In this document: positions 26,460-36,532 of the stretch, one piece after another
Position numbering within the stretch: the first letter of the stretch is position 1
How the letters are laid out: each line of letters starts with the position of its first letter
Origin: Anaerocolumna jejuensis DSM 15929
GTDB taxonomy: Bacteria; Bacillota; Clostridia; Lachnospirales; Lachnospiraceae
Reading direction: 5' to 3'
Assembly: GCF_900142215.1 (NCBI RefSeq)
Contig: NZ_FRAC01000007.1
Span: forward strand, 241,093 to 298,401
DNA length: 57,309 nucleotides
Position numbers and translations under genes: made by a program
Notes under the pieces: generated by a model
Told to the model about the DNA's origin: nothing
The model's input: only the letters and a program-made list of their open reading frames with translations
The model's database searches: none

Positions 26460-26745
26460 TTTCGTAGGAACTGTGCGACGTTTCGCTCCAAACTGCGTAT
26501 GACACTGATGACTGGTGTTTCATGTGTTTACTGTAGGAGCATCTATGCTAGGCTGGCACATAGTGCCGACAGGATTCAAGTCCACATGTCTCATCGTGGG
26601 CTGGGAGCGTGTCCCCAAGCCCTGTGTAAGTATGGAATGCGGGTTCACGCAGTCAATACTTTAATCATCGCTGAAGAAGTGGCATGCAGTTTTAAACGAA
26701 AAGACATGCAGCTACTAGCGAAAAAAGCACGTAGTTGAGGCGGAA
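26460..26745. other. G+C-rich, structure-prone patch without a convincing gene
   Basis: This stretch is visibly richer in G+C than the AT-rich DNA around it. It holds several short hairpins, for example GGCAC/GTGCC and ACACT/GGTGT. It includes GTGCGAC at 26473-26479, the usual 5' start of group II introns, but no domain V or reverse transcriptase gene follows. An ORF of 79 codons crosses it but has no ribosome site and a Cys/His-rich, unprotein-like composition. The rest of 26,248-26,858 is AT-rich and empty. Confidence 0.35.
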
Positions 26746-26858
26746 TATGCACTTTTAAACATTTAATACAAAAATTAGTACGAGAAACACTAACATCATT
26801 TATGAACATATCTTTGTATTAATGACGTAAATTTTAGGATAAAGGAGTGAAAATTAGT

Positions 26859-27857
26859 TTGAAAAATGCAAATATGAGTGAGATAGGCTATCATTATTGT
26901 ACAGTAGAATCATTTTATAAAATTATATCAACATCAATTATTAGATTTGGCAATGTGCTTAAAATGAATGATTCAACTGAATTGAGATGGCTTGCTGATG
27001 TAATTAATAGCTATGTTGAGGAATATACACATAATTGGGATGATGAAAAAAGAAAAGAAGCAAAAAGATTTTTGAGCGAAAATCTTTTTAATTTTTTAGA
27101 AGATTTCTTACTAAATGATTATCAAGGCAATAAAGATAAATACATATGTTGTTTTTCAGAAGAGAATGACCTTCTAAGTCAATGGAGAGGTTATGCTGAT
27201 GATGGACATGGAGTATGTATTGGATTCGATTTGGAAGCTCTTGTTAATTGCAAACATCATCAGGAATTTGATGAGTGTGTAAATAACATAAAACCCTTGA
27301 AATATTTTGCTAAGATTGAGTATGCAACTTCACATTACATAAAGAAAGATGAAGACAATAAAGGTCGAGTGAGATACATAACAAAAAAATTAGAAGATAA
27401 GATTGTAAATAAAAATGATAAAGTGATTATTGACGAAATATATAAAACTATTGATAATATTATAGAAAAGAATGATATTAACTTAGCAAAAACATTCATA
27501 ATGTTTGAATTGATGCATGGGATATTATTTAAAAATAAAGCATTTCAAGAGGAGAAAGAAATAAGATTGATTTGTAATGTAAGTGATAATGCAGATAAAA
27601 AACATCAACTTATGGAATCTTTTTCAGAATATCCAAATGAAGTTACGATAAAAGGTCCAATTTTTTATCCTCTTAAAAATGACTTGAAATCATGTTATGA
27701 AGTTCGGTTTGCTCCAGTTAAGAAAAAAATAATAAAAGAAATATGGATTGGACCAAAATGTAATATCGACAATAGAGATTTGCGGTTTTTTTTAGAGAAC
27801 TGTGGTTACGATGATGGAGATATAATAATTGAACATTCCAAGGCATCATATAAGTAA
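26859..27857 (+). CDS. DUF2971 protein
   Basis: About 332 residues from a TTG at 26859, with AAAGGAG 11 bases upstream; the GTG at 26847 overlaps that site and an ATG at 26874 is also possible. DUF2971 hallmarks are present: HYCTVESFYKII near the start, RFGNVLKMNDSTE, ICCFSEENDLLSQWRGYADDGHG and EEKEIRLIC. The biochemical function is unknown, but the family is frequent in defence islands. It stands alone, 600 bases downstream of its neighbour. Confidence 0.85.
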   Translation: MKNANMSEIGYHYCTVESFYKIISTSIIRFGNVLKMNDSTELRWLADVINSYVEEYTHNWDDEKRKEAKRFLSENLFNFLEDFLLNDYQGNKDKYICCFSEENDLLSQWRGYADDGHGVCIGFDLEALVNCKHHQEFDECVNNIKPLKYFAKIEYATSHYIKKDEDNKGRVRYITKKLEDKIVNKNDKVIIDEIYKTIDNIIEKNDINLAKTFIMFELMHGILFKNKAFQEEKEIRLICNVSDNADKKHQLMESFSEYPNEVTIKGPIFYPLKNDLKSCYEVRFAPVKKKIIKEIWIGPKCNIDNRDLRFFLENCGYDDGDIIIEHSKASYK

Positions 27858-27975
27858 TGAGAGTTTTGTAAATTTCTTTAAACTAATTCGGCATAACTTA
27901 ATTCTGGCATGCAGGTAACTAATTAGTTTTGAGAACTGGCTAGTATTTATTGTGATTGGAGGCTGCCTTAGTCTA

Positions 27976-28233
27976 TTAGCTTATAAATATCTTACCGTAA
28001 TTTTGCAGCTCATCAATTATCAAATCAACATAAACGGTTTGACCATCTACCATATACACTAGCCACAAATGGTCCCAGAATGGAATTGCTCTATATTTGG
28101 AAGGAATGTTTGCTAAGCGGCATTCTCTATCCGGATTATTAATCAGGGCATCAATTGATTCATCGAAGGCATCCAGTAAGAGCTGCTCCGCACCGCAATA
28201 GCGGCAAGGCCTTGACAATCTATCCGATAACAA
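27976..28233 (-). pseudogene. RelE/ParE-like toxin remnant
   Basis: 85 codons from a TTG with no ribosome site. The C-terminal two thirds (LLDAFDESIDALINNPDR, WLVYMVDGQTVYVDLIID, QNYGKIF) follow the RelE/ParE toxin pattern, while the N-terminus is aberrant. Just upstream on the same strand (28,245-28,292) a 15-codon piece, METSLPVDGNRLTSA plus stop, matches the start of the 16,340 ORF. No antitoxin gene remains, so this looks inactive. Confidence 0.5.
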
Positions 28234-28454
28234 GTGCCCAGTAGTTAAGCAGAAGTAAGTCGGTTTCCATCTACCGGAAGACTGGTTTCCATTTTTCCGG
28301 AATTATATGATGGGTTAAATAACGGAACATCAGAAAGAGAAGAAATATTATATATAGCATCAATAGAATTATATTTACATTTTATACCCCAAAAAACCTA
28401 TAATTGATTTTATTTGGTTGCAACTTGAAAATACAATACAAGGAGTTGATAGTA

Positions 28455-29447
28455 ATGGATTTATTTTTTCATTTTCCACCCGATTTATTTGGATTGTTAG
28501 TGGATACAATTCCACGCTTGAATAAATCAAAAAAAGATTTATTACTTTTTTTTGAGAGTACAGGTGTTCCTTCTGTTTATTTGAAAGAATACTATAATTT
28601 GCTAAATACTAATAATTCACAATTTAAAAAATTTAATGTTACGCGTGAAGTATTGGAAGTCTTGAACCGAGAGACAGATAAAATGTTAGGTGTTCGCAGA
28701 AAATTATTACAACGTGTTATAGAATTTGATTCATTTGAGATGTGTTATGCTAATGATAAGGACCGTGCAAAGGCTAACGTCGCTGATATCCAGAAACTTG
28801 TTAAATTAAAAGATACAGTGACAAAGTATGAAAATTACTTATCGAGCGAGAGAAATCAAAAGATTCAAAATAAAAATGAAGAAATAGAAAAAATAAGCAA
28901 AAATAAAAATAGATACATAGAGTTGTTAGAACAGTTTGAAGCATTATTTTCAAATAATAATCCACAGGAGCGTGGGAAAAAATTAGAAATAATTCTTAAT
29001 CAGATATTCAAATATTTTAGGATTGGTATTAAGGAGGATTTTGTAATATATGATGAGGAAACAGGAAAAAATTATGAACAGATTGATGGTGTAATAGAAA
29101 TCAATCATTATCTTACTTTATTAGAGATGAAATGGGAAAAGAACTCTATTGGTGCAGACAAAATAGGAAGATTTATGTCTAGACTATTAGTGAGAAGAAA
29201 TGTAGATGGGATTATAATATCTTATTCATCTTATACGGAAACAGCAATAATAACGGCGAAAGAAGCATTGTCAATTTCGGTGATTGCATTAGTCGATTTA
29301 AAAGATATTTATGATGTATTAAAACAAGAAAAAGATTTACTTACTTATTTTACATATTTAATCCAAAATGTAAAACTTTATAAAAGTCCTAAACCTGTAA
29401 TAAATATTGCGGAATTACCAAATATTGATTTTCAATTATATGGATGA
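28455..29447 (+). CDS. PD-(D/E)xK restriction-endonuclease-like protein
   Basis: 330 residues from the ATG at 28455, nine bases after AAGGAG. The N-terminal helical half starts FFHFPPDLFGLLVDTIPRL and has a coiled-coil stretch near residues 125-160. It leads to a C-terminal nuclease domain with Glu178 (GKKLE), Asp211 (EQIDG) and Glu224-x-Lys226 (LEMKW), the Mrr-like metal-binding set. It probably cleaves foreign DNA; the trigger is unknown. A second gene of unknown family follows after 60 bases on the same strand, suggesting a two-gene module. Confidence 0.8.
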   Translation: MDLFFHFPPDLFGLLVDTIPRLNKSKKDLLLFFESTGVPSVYLKEYYNLLNTNNSQFKKFNVTREVLEVLNRETDKMLGVRRKLLQRVIEFDSFEMCYANDKDRAKANVADIQKLVKLKDTVTKYENYLSSERNQKIQNKNEEIEKISKNKNRYIELLEQFEALFSNNNPQERGKKLEIILNQIFKYFRIGIKEDFVIYDEETGKNYEQIDGVIEINHYLTLLEMKWEKNSIGADKIGRFMSRLLVRRNVDGIIISYSSYTETAIITAKEALSISVIALVDLKDIYDVLKQEKDLLTYFTYLIQNVKLYKSPKPVINIAELPNIDFQLYG

Positions 29448-29507
29448 TGATAAATGTTATATTAAATAGTTATTTTATATAGAAATAAGACGGGAGAGGA
29501 GATAATA

Positions 29508-30275
29508 ATGATTGGAGAAATGATTATAGGATATACCTTTGGAAAAGTATCAGATGCTAGTATTGAAGCGTTTACGAAATGGTTTGAGGGAAAAAATGGA
29601 CAAAGAATGCTTTTGAAGTGCTTTGAGGAATACATAGCAAGGGAAGGAACTGATTGTTGTTATTTGGATAAAAATGAAATTTTAAAAGTGAATAGCAATA
29701 AAATACAGCCAAACTATACTTTGACTAAAATAATTAGTAACTTAGAAGACATTTTTGAAAAATGTATAAAAACAGATGATGAAGATTATGCGTTAAGTAT
29801 TAGAAGAGAAATTTGTACCAATTACTTAAATAAATCAAGAAAAGAATTATTGGAATTATACCATTTAGATGAAAATATACAGATGGTAAATGATGAAATT
29901 TTAAAAAGTAGAGAAATAAATAGTAAAGAACATGCCGAGATGTCAAAGAATATTAAAGAAGTCTGCGTGAGTTTAAGAAAAAAGCCGCAACAAATGTTAT
30001 ATTTTATTAGTGAATTAGATAATAGTAGAACGTTTTGCTATATTATATTAGAGGTATCAGAACAAGTGAAAAATCAAATTATGGATGAAATTTATGAGGA
30101 AACTGGTATTGGGGAGGAACATGAAAATTATTCAAATCCAGGTGAATTAAATCATATAAGTATTGATTTTTGTGAGCCATTATGCCAATGTGAATTGAAA
30201 GAATACTTAGAAGGATTAGATAAAATCTTTTCGAAACATGATATAGGGATTTATAGTATTACATCACATTTTTAA
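29508..30275 (+). CDS. Unknown 255-residue protein paired with nuclease
   Basis: It begins IGEMIIGYTFGKVSDASIEAF, then a helical Lys/Glu-rich region with a coiled-coil look (residues 95-155), and a C-terminal alpha/beta part ending IGIYSITSHF. GAGAGGAG precedes the ATG. I recognise no family and no catalytic motif. Its position directly after the PD-(D/E)xK nuclease gene suggests a sensor or regulatory partner. Confidence 0.65.
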   Translation: MIGEMIIGYTFGKVSDASIEAFTKWFEGKNGQRMLLKCFEEYIAREGTDCCYLDKNEILKVNSNKIQPNYTLTKIISNLEDIFEKCIKTDDEDYALSIRREICTNYLNKSRKELLELYHLDENIQMVNDEILKSREINSKEHAEMSKNIKEVCVSLRKKPQQMLYFISELDNSRTFCYIILEVSEQVKNQIMDEIYEETGIGEEHENYSNPGELNHISIDFCEPLCQCELKEYLEGLDKIFSKHDIGIYSITSHF

Positions 30276-30580
30276 TTGTTATCAATATGAGTCTAAAAAT
30301 ATTAATACATGTGAGACGAGTAACACAATCTAATAATTTTGCAGAAATAGTTAATGAGGCTCTTTATAGGTAGGGGCTTAATATTTCGATAAATATTGCT
30401 ATAGTATTGTTTATTATAATCTAAAATTGTATACTAGAAAAGAACAAGGAAAAATTTTATATATGTGAATTATGACATTAGGTTTGACTTTTATTAGCTA
30501 CGGGAAATTTAATAATGCTAATCTTTATAAACAAACTGTAAGAACTGGCCAGTAAAGCAATTAGTAAAATGGGGGAAGAA

Positions 30581-32974
30581 ATGAATAAGAAAAGCTTATC
30601 TGAACAAGATATCCGAACAAAATATATTACTCCAGCCATTCTTTCTTCAGGATGGGATAGGGATGTGCAGCTTAGAGAAGAAGTCTCATTCACTAAAGGT
30701 AAAGTAATAGTTCGCCGGAAAACGGTTAAGCGTGGGGAACAGAAGCGCGCAGATTATATTTTATATTTTAAACCATATATACCTATCGCTATTGTTGAGG
30801 CTAAAGATAACAACCATAATATCGGAGATGGAATGGAGCAGGCATTGGAATACGCTGAAATTTTAGATATCCCTTTTGTGTTTACTTCAAACGGTGATGG
30901 TTTTATGTTTTATGATAAAACTGCAGTAGATGGTAATATACAAACAGAGATTTCATTAGAAGAATTCCCAACACCAAAAGCATTATGGGATAAATATAAA
31001 ATATATAAGAATATTACAGGTGAATCTGAAAAAATAGTAGCACAAGACTATTATTATAACCCTATTAATAATAGAACACCGCGTTATTATCAGAGCATTG
31101 CTGTTAATAGAACGGTTGAAGCAATAGCCAAAGGTCAAGATAGAATATTGTTGATTATGGCAACGGGGACAGGTAAAACATATACAGCTTTTCAAATAAT
31201 TTATCGTCTTTGGAAATCAAGAACAAAAAAAAGAATTTTGTTTTTGGCAGATAGGAACATTTTAGTAGATGACCCAATGAAAAAAGATTTTAAGTTCTTC
31301 AATTCGGATAGTAACAACCGAAAGATGATAAAGATTAAAAATAAAGAAGTGGACAAGGCTTATGAAATGTATTTTGCAATCTATCAAGGTGTAACTGGTC
31401 AGGAAGGATTTGCGGATACATATAGAGAGTTTTCTCCCGATTTCTTTGATTTAATAATTATTGATGAATGTCATAGAGGAAGTGCTAAGGATGACTCTGC
31501 GTGGCGAAGAATATTGAAGTATTTTAAAAATGCTACTCAAATTGGAATGACTGCTACTCCAAAAGAAACAAAGGAAACATCAAATATTGAGTATTTTGGT
31601 GAACCGATATATACCTATTCGCTAAAACAAGGTATTGAAGATGGCTTCCTTGCACCGTATAAAGTTGTCCGTGTAGGAATTGATAAAGATTTAGAAGGGT
31701 ATCGTCCTACGAAAGGTAAGCTGGATAAATACGGAAATGAGATTGAGGATAGAGAATACAATATTAAAGATTATGATAAAAATCTGGTGATTGAACAGCG
31801 AACAGAATTGGTCGCAAAGAGAGTATCGGATTTTCTAAAAAAGAATAAATCTCGTTTTGCAAAGACTATCTTCTTTTGTGTTGATATTAATCATGCACAG
31901 CGTATGACACAAGCTTTACGGAATGAAAATGCAGATTTAGTAAAACAAAATTATAAATATGTTATGCAGATTACTGGTGATAACGATGAAGGTAAAGCTG
32001 AACTTGAAAACTTTATGAATCCAAATGAACCATATCCGGTCTTGGTTACAACCAGTAAGCTGTTAACAACAGGGGTTGATGCTGATACTTGTCAGTTTAT
32101 CATACTTGACAGTAACATTAACAGCATGACGGAGTTTAAACAGATAATAGGACGTGGAACAAGAATAAATGAAGAGCATAATAAGTTATATTTTACAATC
32201 ATTGATTTCAGAAATGTAACTAAGCTTTTTGCAGATAAAGATTTTGATGGCGAACCGGCAAAAATCAAAGAGACAGATGGCGATATTCCTCCAGAAGAAA
32301 CAGAAGATAATCCACCTGACGAAGGTGTGGACGACCAAGCAAAAGGGGATAAGGCAGGTCAAGAAGTACCTGCGGACGTTGGATTTTCTTCAAGTGATGA
32401 AGATATACCGAAACGAATAAAATATTATGTGAATGATGTCCCTGTTTCGATTATTAACGAAAGAGTACAATATCTAGATGGAAATGGAAAACTCATTACG
32501 GAAAGCCTAGTAGATTATACTAAGAAAAATATTCGCAGTGAATATGCATCTCTTGATGAATTTTTACAGAAATGGAATAATGCAGAGAAGAAAACTGCCA
32601 TTATTGATGAACTGGAGCAAAAAGGTATTTTCTTTGACGAACTTAAAGAAGAAGTATCGAAGGATTTGGACCCATTTGATTTAATATGCCATATTGCTTT
32701 TGATATGCCACCTTTAACACGTAAGGAAAGAGCAAATAATGTAAAAAAGCGAGGATATTTCGGTAAATATAATGAAGTTGCAAAGCAGGTTTTAGAAGCT
32801 TTGTTGGATAAATATACTAACGAGGGATTGGCAAATTTAGAAAGTATGGAAATACTTAAGGTACCAGATATGGCACGATTTGGTACACCATTAGAAATAA
32901 TCAAGTGCTTTGGAAATAAGGAAAAATTTATGGAAGCTATAGCAGAATTGGAAAACGAACTGTATGTAGCATAA
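30581..32974 (+). CDS. hsdR: Type I restriction enzyme, R subunit (EcoEI-like)
   Basis: About 797 residues from the ATG at 30581 (an in-frame ATG at 30569 lies at the ribosome site). It begins with a PD-(D/E)xK nuclease (ADYILYF, then IAIVEAKD), followed by an SF2 translocase: Walker A ATGTGKT, DECH box IIIDECHRGS, motif III GMTATPKET, and motif VI IIGRGTRINEE. A C-terminal EcoEI_R-type domain follows. An acidic linker (about residues 555-600) precedes it. It cuts unmethylated DNA after translocation with HsdM and HsdS, whose genes follow at 13 bases and with a 4-base overlap. Confidence 0.96.
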   Translation: MNKKSLSEQDIRTKYITPAILSSGWDRDVQLREEVSFTKGKVIVRRKTVKRGEQKRADYILYFKPYIPIAIVEAKDNNHNIGDGMEQALEYAEILDIPFVFTSNGDGFMFYDKTAVDGNIQTEISLEEFPTPKALWDKYKIYKNITGESEKIVAQDYYYNPINNRTPRYYQSIAVNRTVEAIAKGQDRILLIMATGTGKTYTAFQIIYRLWKSRTKKRILFLADRNILVDDPMKKDFKFFNSDSNNRKMIKIKNKEVDKAYEMYFAIYQGVTGQEGFADTYREFSPDFFDLIIIDECHRGSAKDDSAWRRILKYFKNATQIGMTATPKETKETSNIEYFGEPIYTYSLKQGIEDGFLAPYKVVRVGIDKDLEGYRPTKGKLDKYGNEIEDREYNIKDYDKNLVIEQRTELVAKRVSDFLKKNKSRFAKTIFFCVDINHAQRMTQALRNENADLVKQNYKYVMQITGDNDEGKAELENFMNPNEPYPVLVTTSKLLTTGVDADTCQFIILDSNINSMTEFKQIIGRGTRINEEHNKLYFTIIDFRNVTKLFADKDFDGEPAKIKETDGDIPPEETEDNPPDEGVDDQAKGDKAGQEVPADVGFSSSDEDIPKRIKYYVNDVPVSIINERVQYLDGNGKLITESLVDYTKKNIRSEYASLDEFLQKWNNAEKKTAIIDELEQKGIFFDELKEEVSKDLDPFDLICHIAFDMPPLTRKERANNVKKRGYFGKYNEVAKQVLEALLDKYTNEGLANLESMEILKVPDMARFGTPLEIIKCFGNKEKFMEAIAELENELYVA

Positions 32975-32987
32975 GGAGATAAGATAA

Positions 32988-34424
32988 ATGAGTATATCAG
33001 CTACAATCAAATCTGTGCAGGATATCATGCGCCAGGATGCTGGCGTAGATGGAGATGCACAGAGAATATCACAACTTGTATGGATGCTATTTCTGAAGGT
33101 GTTCGATTCTAAGGAGAAAGAATGGGACCTTTTATCAGATAACTATACATTTATTATACCGGATGGATTGCGATGGTCTGATTGGGCTGAGGATGATGAA
33201 GGAATTACAGGAGATGAGCTGTTAGACTTTGTGAATAATACATTGTTTAAGACGTTTAAAGACTGGCAGTTAACTGAAAAAACTGACCCGAAAGCTTTTC
33301 TGGTAAAATCGATATTCGAGGATAGCTATAACTATATGAAGTCTGGGACGTTAATTCGAAGTGTTATTAATAAACTTAATAATATTGACTTTGATAAGAC
33401 CAACGACCGTCATTTATTTAATGATATTTATGAGAATATTTTGAGGGATTTGCAGAGCGCAGGTAATTCAGGCGAATATTATACTCCTCGAGCTGTAACA
33501 CAATTCATGGTGGATATGATTAATCCAAAACTTGGTGAAAAGGTCTTGGATTTTGCATGCGGAACGGGAGGGTTCCTGGTTTGTGCTTTGGAACATTTGC
33601 GTAAGCAGGTAAAAAATGTAGAGGATGAAAATATCTTACAGAATTCTATAATAGGTGTAGAGAAGAAACCATTACCTCACATGCTCTGTACTACAAATAT
33701 GATATTGCATAATATAGATACTCCACAAATCAAGCATGATAACTCATTAAGTTATCCTGTTAGAGATATAAAAGCTAATGAAAAGGTGGACATTATTTTA
33801 ACTAATCCTCCATTTGGTGGTATTGAAGAAGATGGAATTCAAGATAATTTTCCGACAGCGTTTAAGACAAAAGAAACAGCTGATTTATTCCTTGTTTTAC
33901 TTATGTATAAATTGAATCAAACAGGAAGAGCGGCAATTGTTCTACCTGATGGTTTCTTGTTTGGTGAAGGTGTAAAAACTGCTATTAAAGAAAAACTACT
34001 TAGTGAATTTAACTTGCATACTATTGTTAGATTACCTAATGGTGTATTTGCGCCTTATACGAGTATAAATACAAACTTGCTTTTTTTGGAACGTGGTAAA
34101 ACTGAGGAAATTTGGTTTTATGAACATCAATTACCCCATGGCTATAAGAATTATACAAAAACAAAGCCGATTAGAATTGAGGAATTTGAGAACGAAAAAG
34201 CTTGGTGGGATAGAGAGAACAGAAAACAAACCGACTGTGCATGGAAAGTTAACATTAATGAACTTAAAGCTAGAAATTATAATTTAGATTTTAAAAATCC
34301 AAATAAAGAAAATGATGATATTCTATACACAATTTCAGATTTGATTAGTATGATAAGAACCAGTAACAGTAACATAAATATACTATTAACCGAAATTGAG
34401 AAAAACGCAGGGGTATCAAAATGA
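32988..34424 (+). CDS. hsdM: Type I DNA adenine methyltransferase, M subunit
   Basis: 478 residues. The SAM-binding motif I is DFACGTGGFL and the catalytic motif IV is NPPFGG, as in N6-adenine methylases. The HsdM N-terminal helical domain precedes them, with SGEYYTPRAVTQFMVDM just upstream of motif I. It modifies self DNA with HsdS and is needed for the R complex. AGGAGAT ribosome site. Confidence 0.97.
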   Translation: MSISATIKSVQDIMRQDAGVDGDAQRISQLVWMLFLKVFDSKEKEWDLLSDNYTFIIPDGLRWSDWAEDDEGITGDELLDFVNNTLFKTFKDWQLTEKTDPKAFLVKSIFEDSYNYMKSGTLIRSVINKLNNIDFDKTNDRHLFNDIYENILRDLQSAGNSGEYYTPRAVTQFMVDMINPKLGEKVLDFACGTGGFLVCALEHLRKQVKNVEDENILQNSIIGVEKKPLPHMLCTTNMILHNIDTPQIKHDNSLSYPVRDIKANEKVDIILTNPPFGGIEEDGIQDNFPTAFKTKETADLFLVLLMYKLNQTGRAAIVLPDGFLFGEGVKTAIKEKLLSEFNLHTIVRLPNGVFAPYTSINTNLLFLERGKTEEIWFYEHQLPHGYKNYTKTKPIRIEEFENEKAWWDRENRKQTDCAWKVNINELKARNYNLDFKNPNKENDDILYTISDLISMIRTSNSNINILLTEIEKNAGVSK

Positions 34425-35890
34425 AATATGTGAGATTAAAGGAAATTTTGAGAGAATCTAAGATTGTTTCTGATTCTCCTAACCCTGATAAAAGAATTAC
34501 TGTTAAATTAAATACGGGTGGAGTAGAGAAAAGAGTGTTAAAAGAAGAAGCTGAAGGAGCAACTAAATATTTCATTCGCCATAAAGGACAGTTCATTTAT
34601 GGAAAACAGAATCTGTTTAAAGGAGCATTTGGTATCGTTCCGGATGAACTAGATGGTTTTGAATCAACTTCAGATATTCCGTCATTTGATGTGGATGATA
34701 GTTGTTATGCTGATTGGATTGTACGATATTTGCAATGCAATAAACTATATAAGAAATTAGAAGGTTTAGCGAAAGGAAGTAGCTCTAAGCGTATACATCC
34801 AGAACAATTGTATAATATAGAAATTCCGCTCCCAAATAAGGATGTTCAGAAAACAAAATTAAATGATATTAAAAATGTGGAAGTAATAGTTAAGGAATCG
34901 TTACTAAACATTAACAGTCAAGAAAAATATATCACATTACTCCGTCAATCTATTTTGCAACAAGCAATTGAGGGTAAACTTTGCGAGCAAAATCCTGATG
35001 ATGAGCCTGCGAATATATTTTTTAAGAAAATCCAAGAGGAAAAAGAAAAACTTATTTCAGAAAGGAAAATCAAAAAACACAAAGAGTCGAATCCTATCAA
35101 CGAAGTGGAAAAACCTTTTGAATTACCACGTGGGTGGGTATGGTGTCGATTGGAGGATATAATTTTTCAATTACCCCAGAATGGCTATTCTCCTAATAGA
35201 GTTGATTATATAACTAACACAAAAGTCTTAACATTAACAGCAACGACAAGGGGAATTTTAGATATTAATCAGTACAAGTATGTTGATGATAATATTAGTA
35301 AAGCTTCGCATTTGTGGGTAAAGCAAGGGGATATACTTATTCAACGTAGTAATTCAATTGATTATGTTGGAATAGCTTGTTTGTGTGAAGTTGACCTTCA
35401 AGGTTACATTTATCCTGATTTAATGATGAAATTACAATGTCTACCAAGTATTAACCTTAAATTTATTTTGCTATGTTTGCGCAGTCCTTATATACGTAAT
35501 TATTTTCGAAACAAAGCAAGTGGAACTTCTAATAGTATGAAAAAAATCACACAGGGAATTGTAGCAAATACGGTAATTCCACTTCCGCCATTTGCAGAGC
35601 AACAACGTATTGTTGAAAAAACAGAGAGGTTAATGGCTCTTTGTGATAAATTAGAGCAAGAAGTTAAAAAAGTAAAAAGTTATTCATCTCAACTTATGGA
35701 AGCAGTTTTGCAGGAAGCATTCGGGAGTGAAAAGAGGAGTATTCAAGGCACCATTATAGAATATGTTTCGAAGCCTCAATTACAGCAAAAGCAAATGCAA
35801 TTTACAGCCGCAGCTCGTGGTAACGTAAAAGAGAGTACTTGGAATAACCTAGTTGCAAGAGCGCTAGAAATTGTTTGCGAGGATAATTAA
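34421..35890 (+). CDS. hsdS: Type I specificity subunit S
   Basis: 489 residues starting inside the hsdM stop (ATGA). Two target-recognition domains (about 1-150 and 240-390) are each followed by a helical spacer; the central one contains LRQSILQQAIEGKL, the usual conserved segment. The second recognition domain ends PPFAEQQRIVEKTERLM. It sets the DNA target of the whole complex; the target cannot be read from sequence alone. The C-terminal tail ends LVARALEIVCEDN and its stop overlaps the next start. Confidence 0.95.
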   Translation: MKYVRLKEILRESKIVSDSPNPDKRITVKLNTGGVEKRVLKEEAEGATKYFIRHKGQFIYGKQNLFKGAFGIVPDELDGFESTSDIPSFDVDDSCYADWIVRYLQCNKLYKKLEGLAKGSSSKRIHPEQLYNIEIPLPNKDVQKTKLNDIKNVEVIVKESLLNINSQEKYITLLRQSILQQAIEGKLCEQNPDDEPANIFFKKIQEEKEKLISERKIKKHKESNPINEVEKPFELPRGWVWCRLEDIIFQLPQNGYSPNRVDYITNTKVLTLTATTRGILDINQYKYVDDNISKASHLWVKQGDILIQRSNSIDYVGIACLCEVDLQGYIYPDLMMKLQCLPSINLKFILLCLRSPYIRNYFRNKASGTSNSMKKITQGIVANTVIPLPPFAEQQRIVEKTERLMALCDKLEQEVKKVKSYSSQLMEAVLQEAFGSEKRSIQGTIIEYVSKPQLQQKQMQFTAAARGNVKESTWNNLVARALEIVCEDN

Positions 35891-36447
35891 TGGACTGGAG
35901 AAGAAGAAAGCAAATTACAAATTTGGTTGATGGTATTTTAGAATGTAATGTTTTGAATCAACCTCCGATTCTACTAATTAAAGATATAATGATTAGACGT
36001 GGAATAATTTTTGAAGAACGAGATGAGGATGATGAGGAATTCTGTGGTATTTATATGGTTATGGGTAACACAAAAATTATATTTGTTAACGCTAATCTTT
36101 ATGAACCACGTAAGAATTTCACAATCGCTCACGAGTTAGGACACCATTTTTTGGGGCATGTATTATCAGAAGGAGCTATAGTATGTGATAAAAGTGCATT
36201 TGATACCAAAAATAAAAAGCGTCCTGAACAAGAGAAAGAGGCGGATTATTTTTCGAGTTGTTTTTTAATGCCAAAAAATTTGATGAATAAAAAAATGAAA
36301 GAGTTTGAAGGAAGTTATAGTGAGCAAATCTGTATGATTCCAATAGAAAAAGAAGAATATAATGATGCTTTAGTAGAATATCTTTGTACCTTTTTTCAAG
36401 TATCCAAAGAGGCCATGCGAATAAGATTAGAAATAGTAAATTGTTGA
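35890..36447 (+). CDS. ImmA/IrrE-family metallopeptidase
   Basis: 185 residues. The zinc motif His81-Glu82-x-x-His85 lies in FTIAHELGHHFLGH, with the third-ligand helix EKEADYFSSCFLMP. ImmA/IrrE peptidases cleave HTH repressors (ImmR, DdrO) after DNA damage or mating signals. Here the ATG overlaps the hsdS stop by one base (TAATG), so it is made in step with the restriction system, yet no XRE repressor lies beside it. It may control R-M activity or sense R-M failure; both are inference. Confidence 0.88.
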   Translation: MDWRRRKQITNLVDGILECNVLNQPPILLIKDIMIRRGIIFEERDEDDEEFCGIYMVMGNTKIIFVNANLYEPRKNFTIAHELGHHFLGHVLSEGAIVCDKSAFDTKNKKRPEQEKEADYFSSCFLMPKNLMNKKMKEFEGSYSEQICMIPIEKEEYNDALVEYLCTFFQVSKEAMRIRLEIVNC

Positions 36448-36532
36448 TGCTTTTAAATGGAAATATACTTAATAAGCTCATTATAAGCTGATTCTTAAGA
36501 GCTGATTATTATCACAGGGGAGGATGACTAGA

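Noticed and set aside
26499..26738. 79-codon ORF in the G+C-rich patch
   Set aside because: No ribosome site and atypical Cys/His-rich composition; the patch looks more like structured or foreign non-coding DNA.
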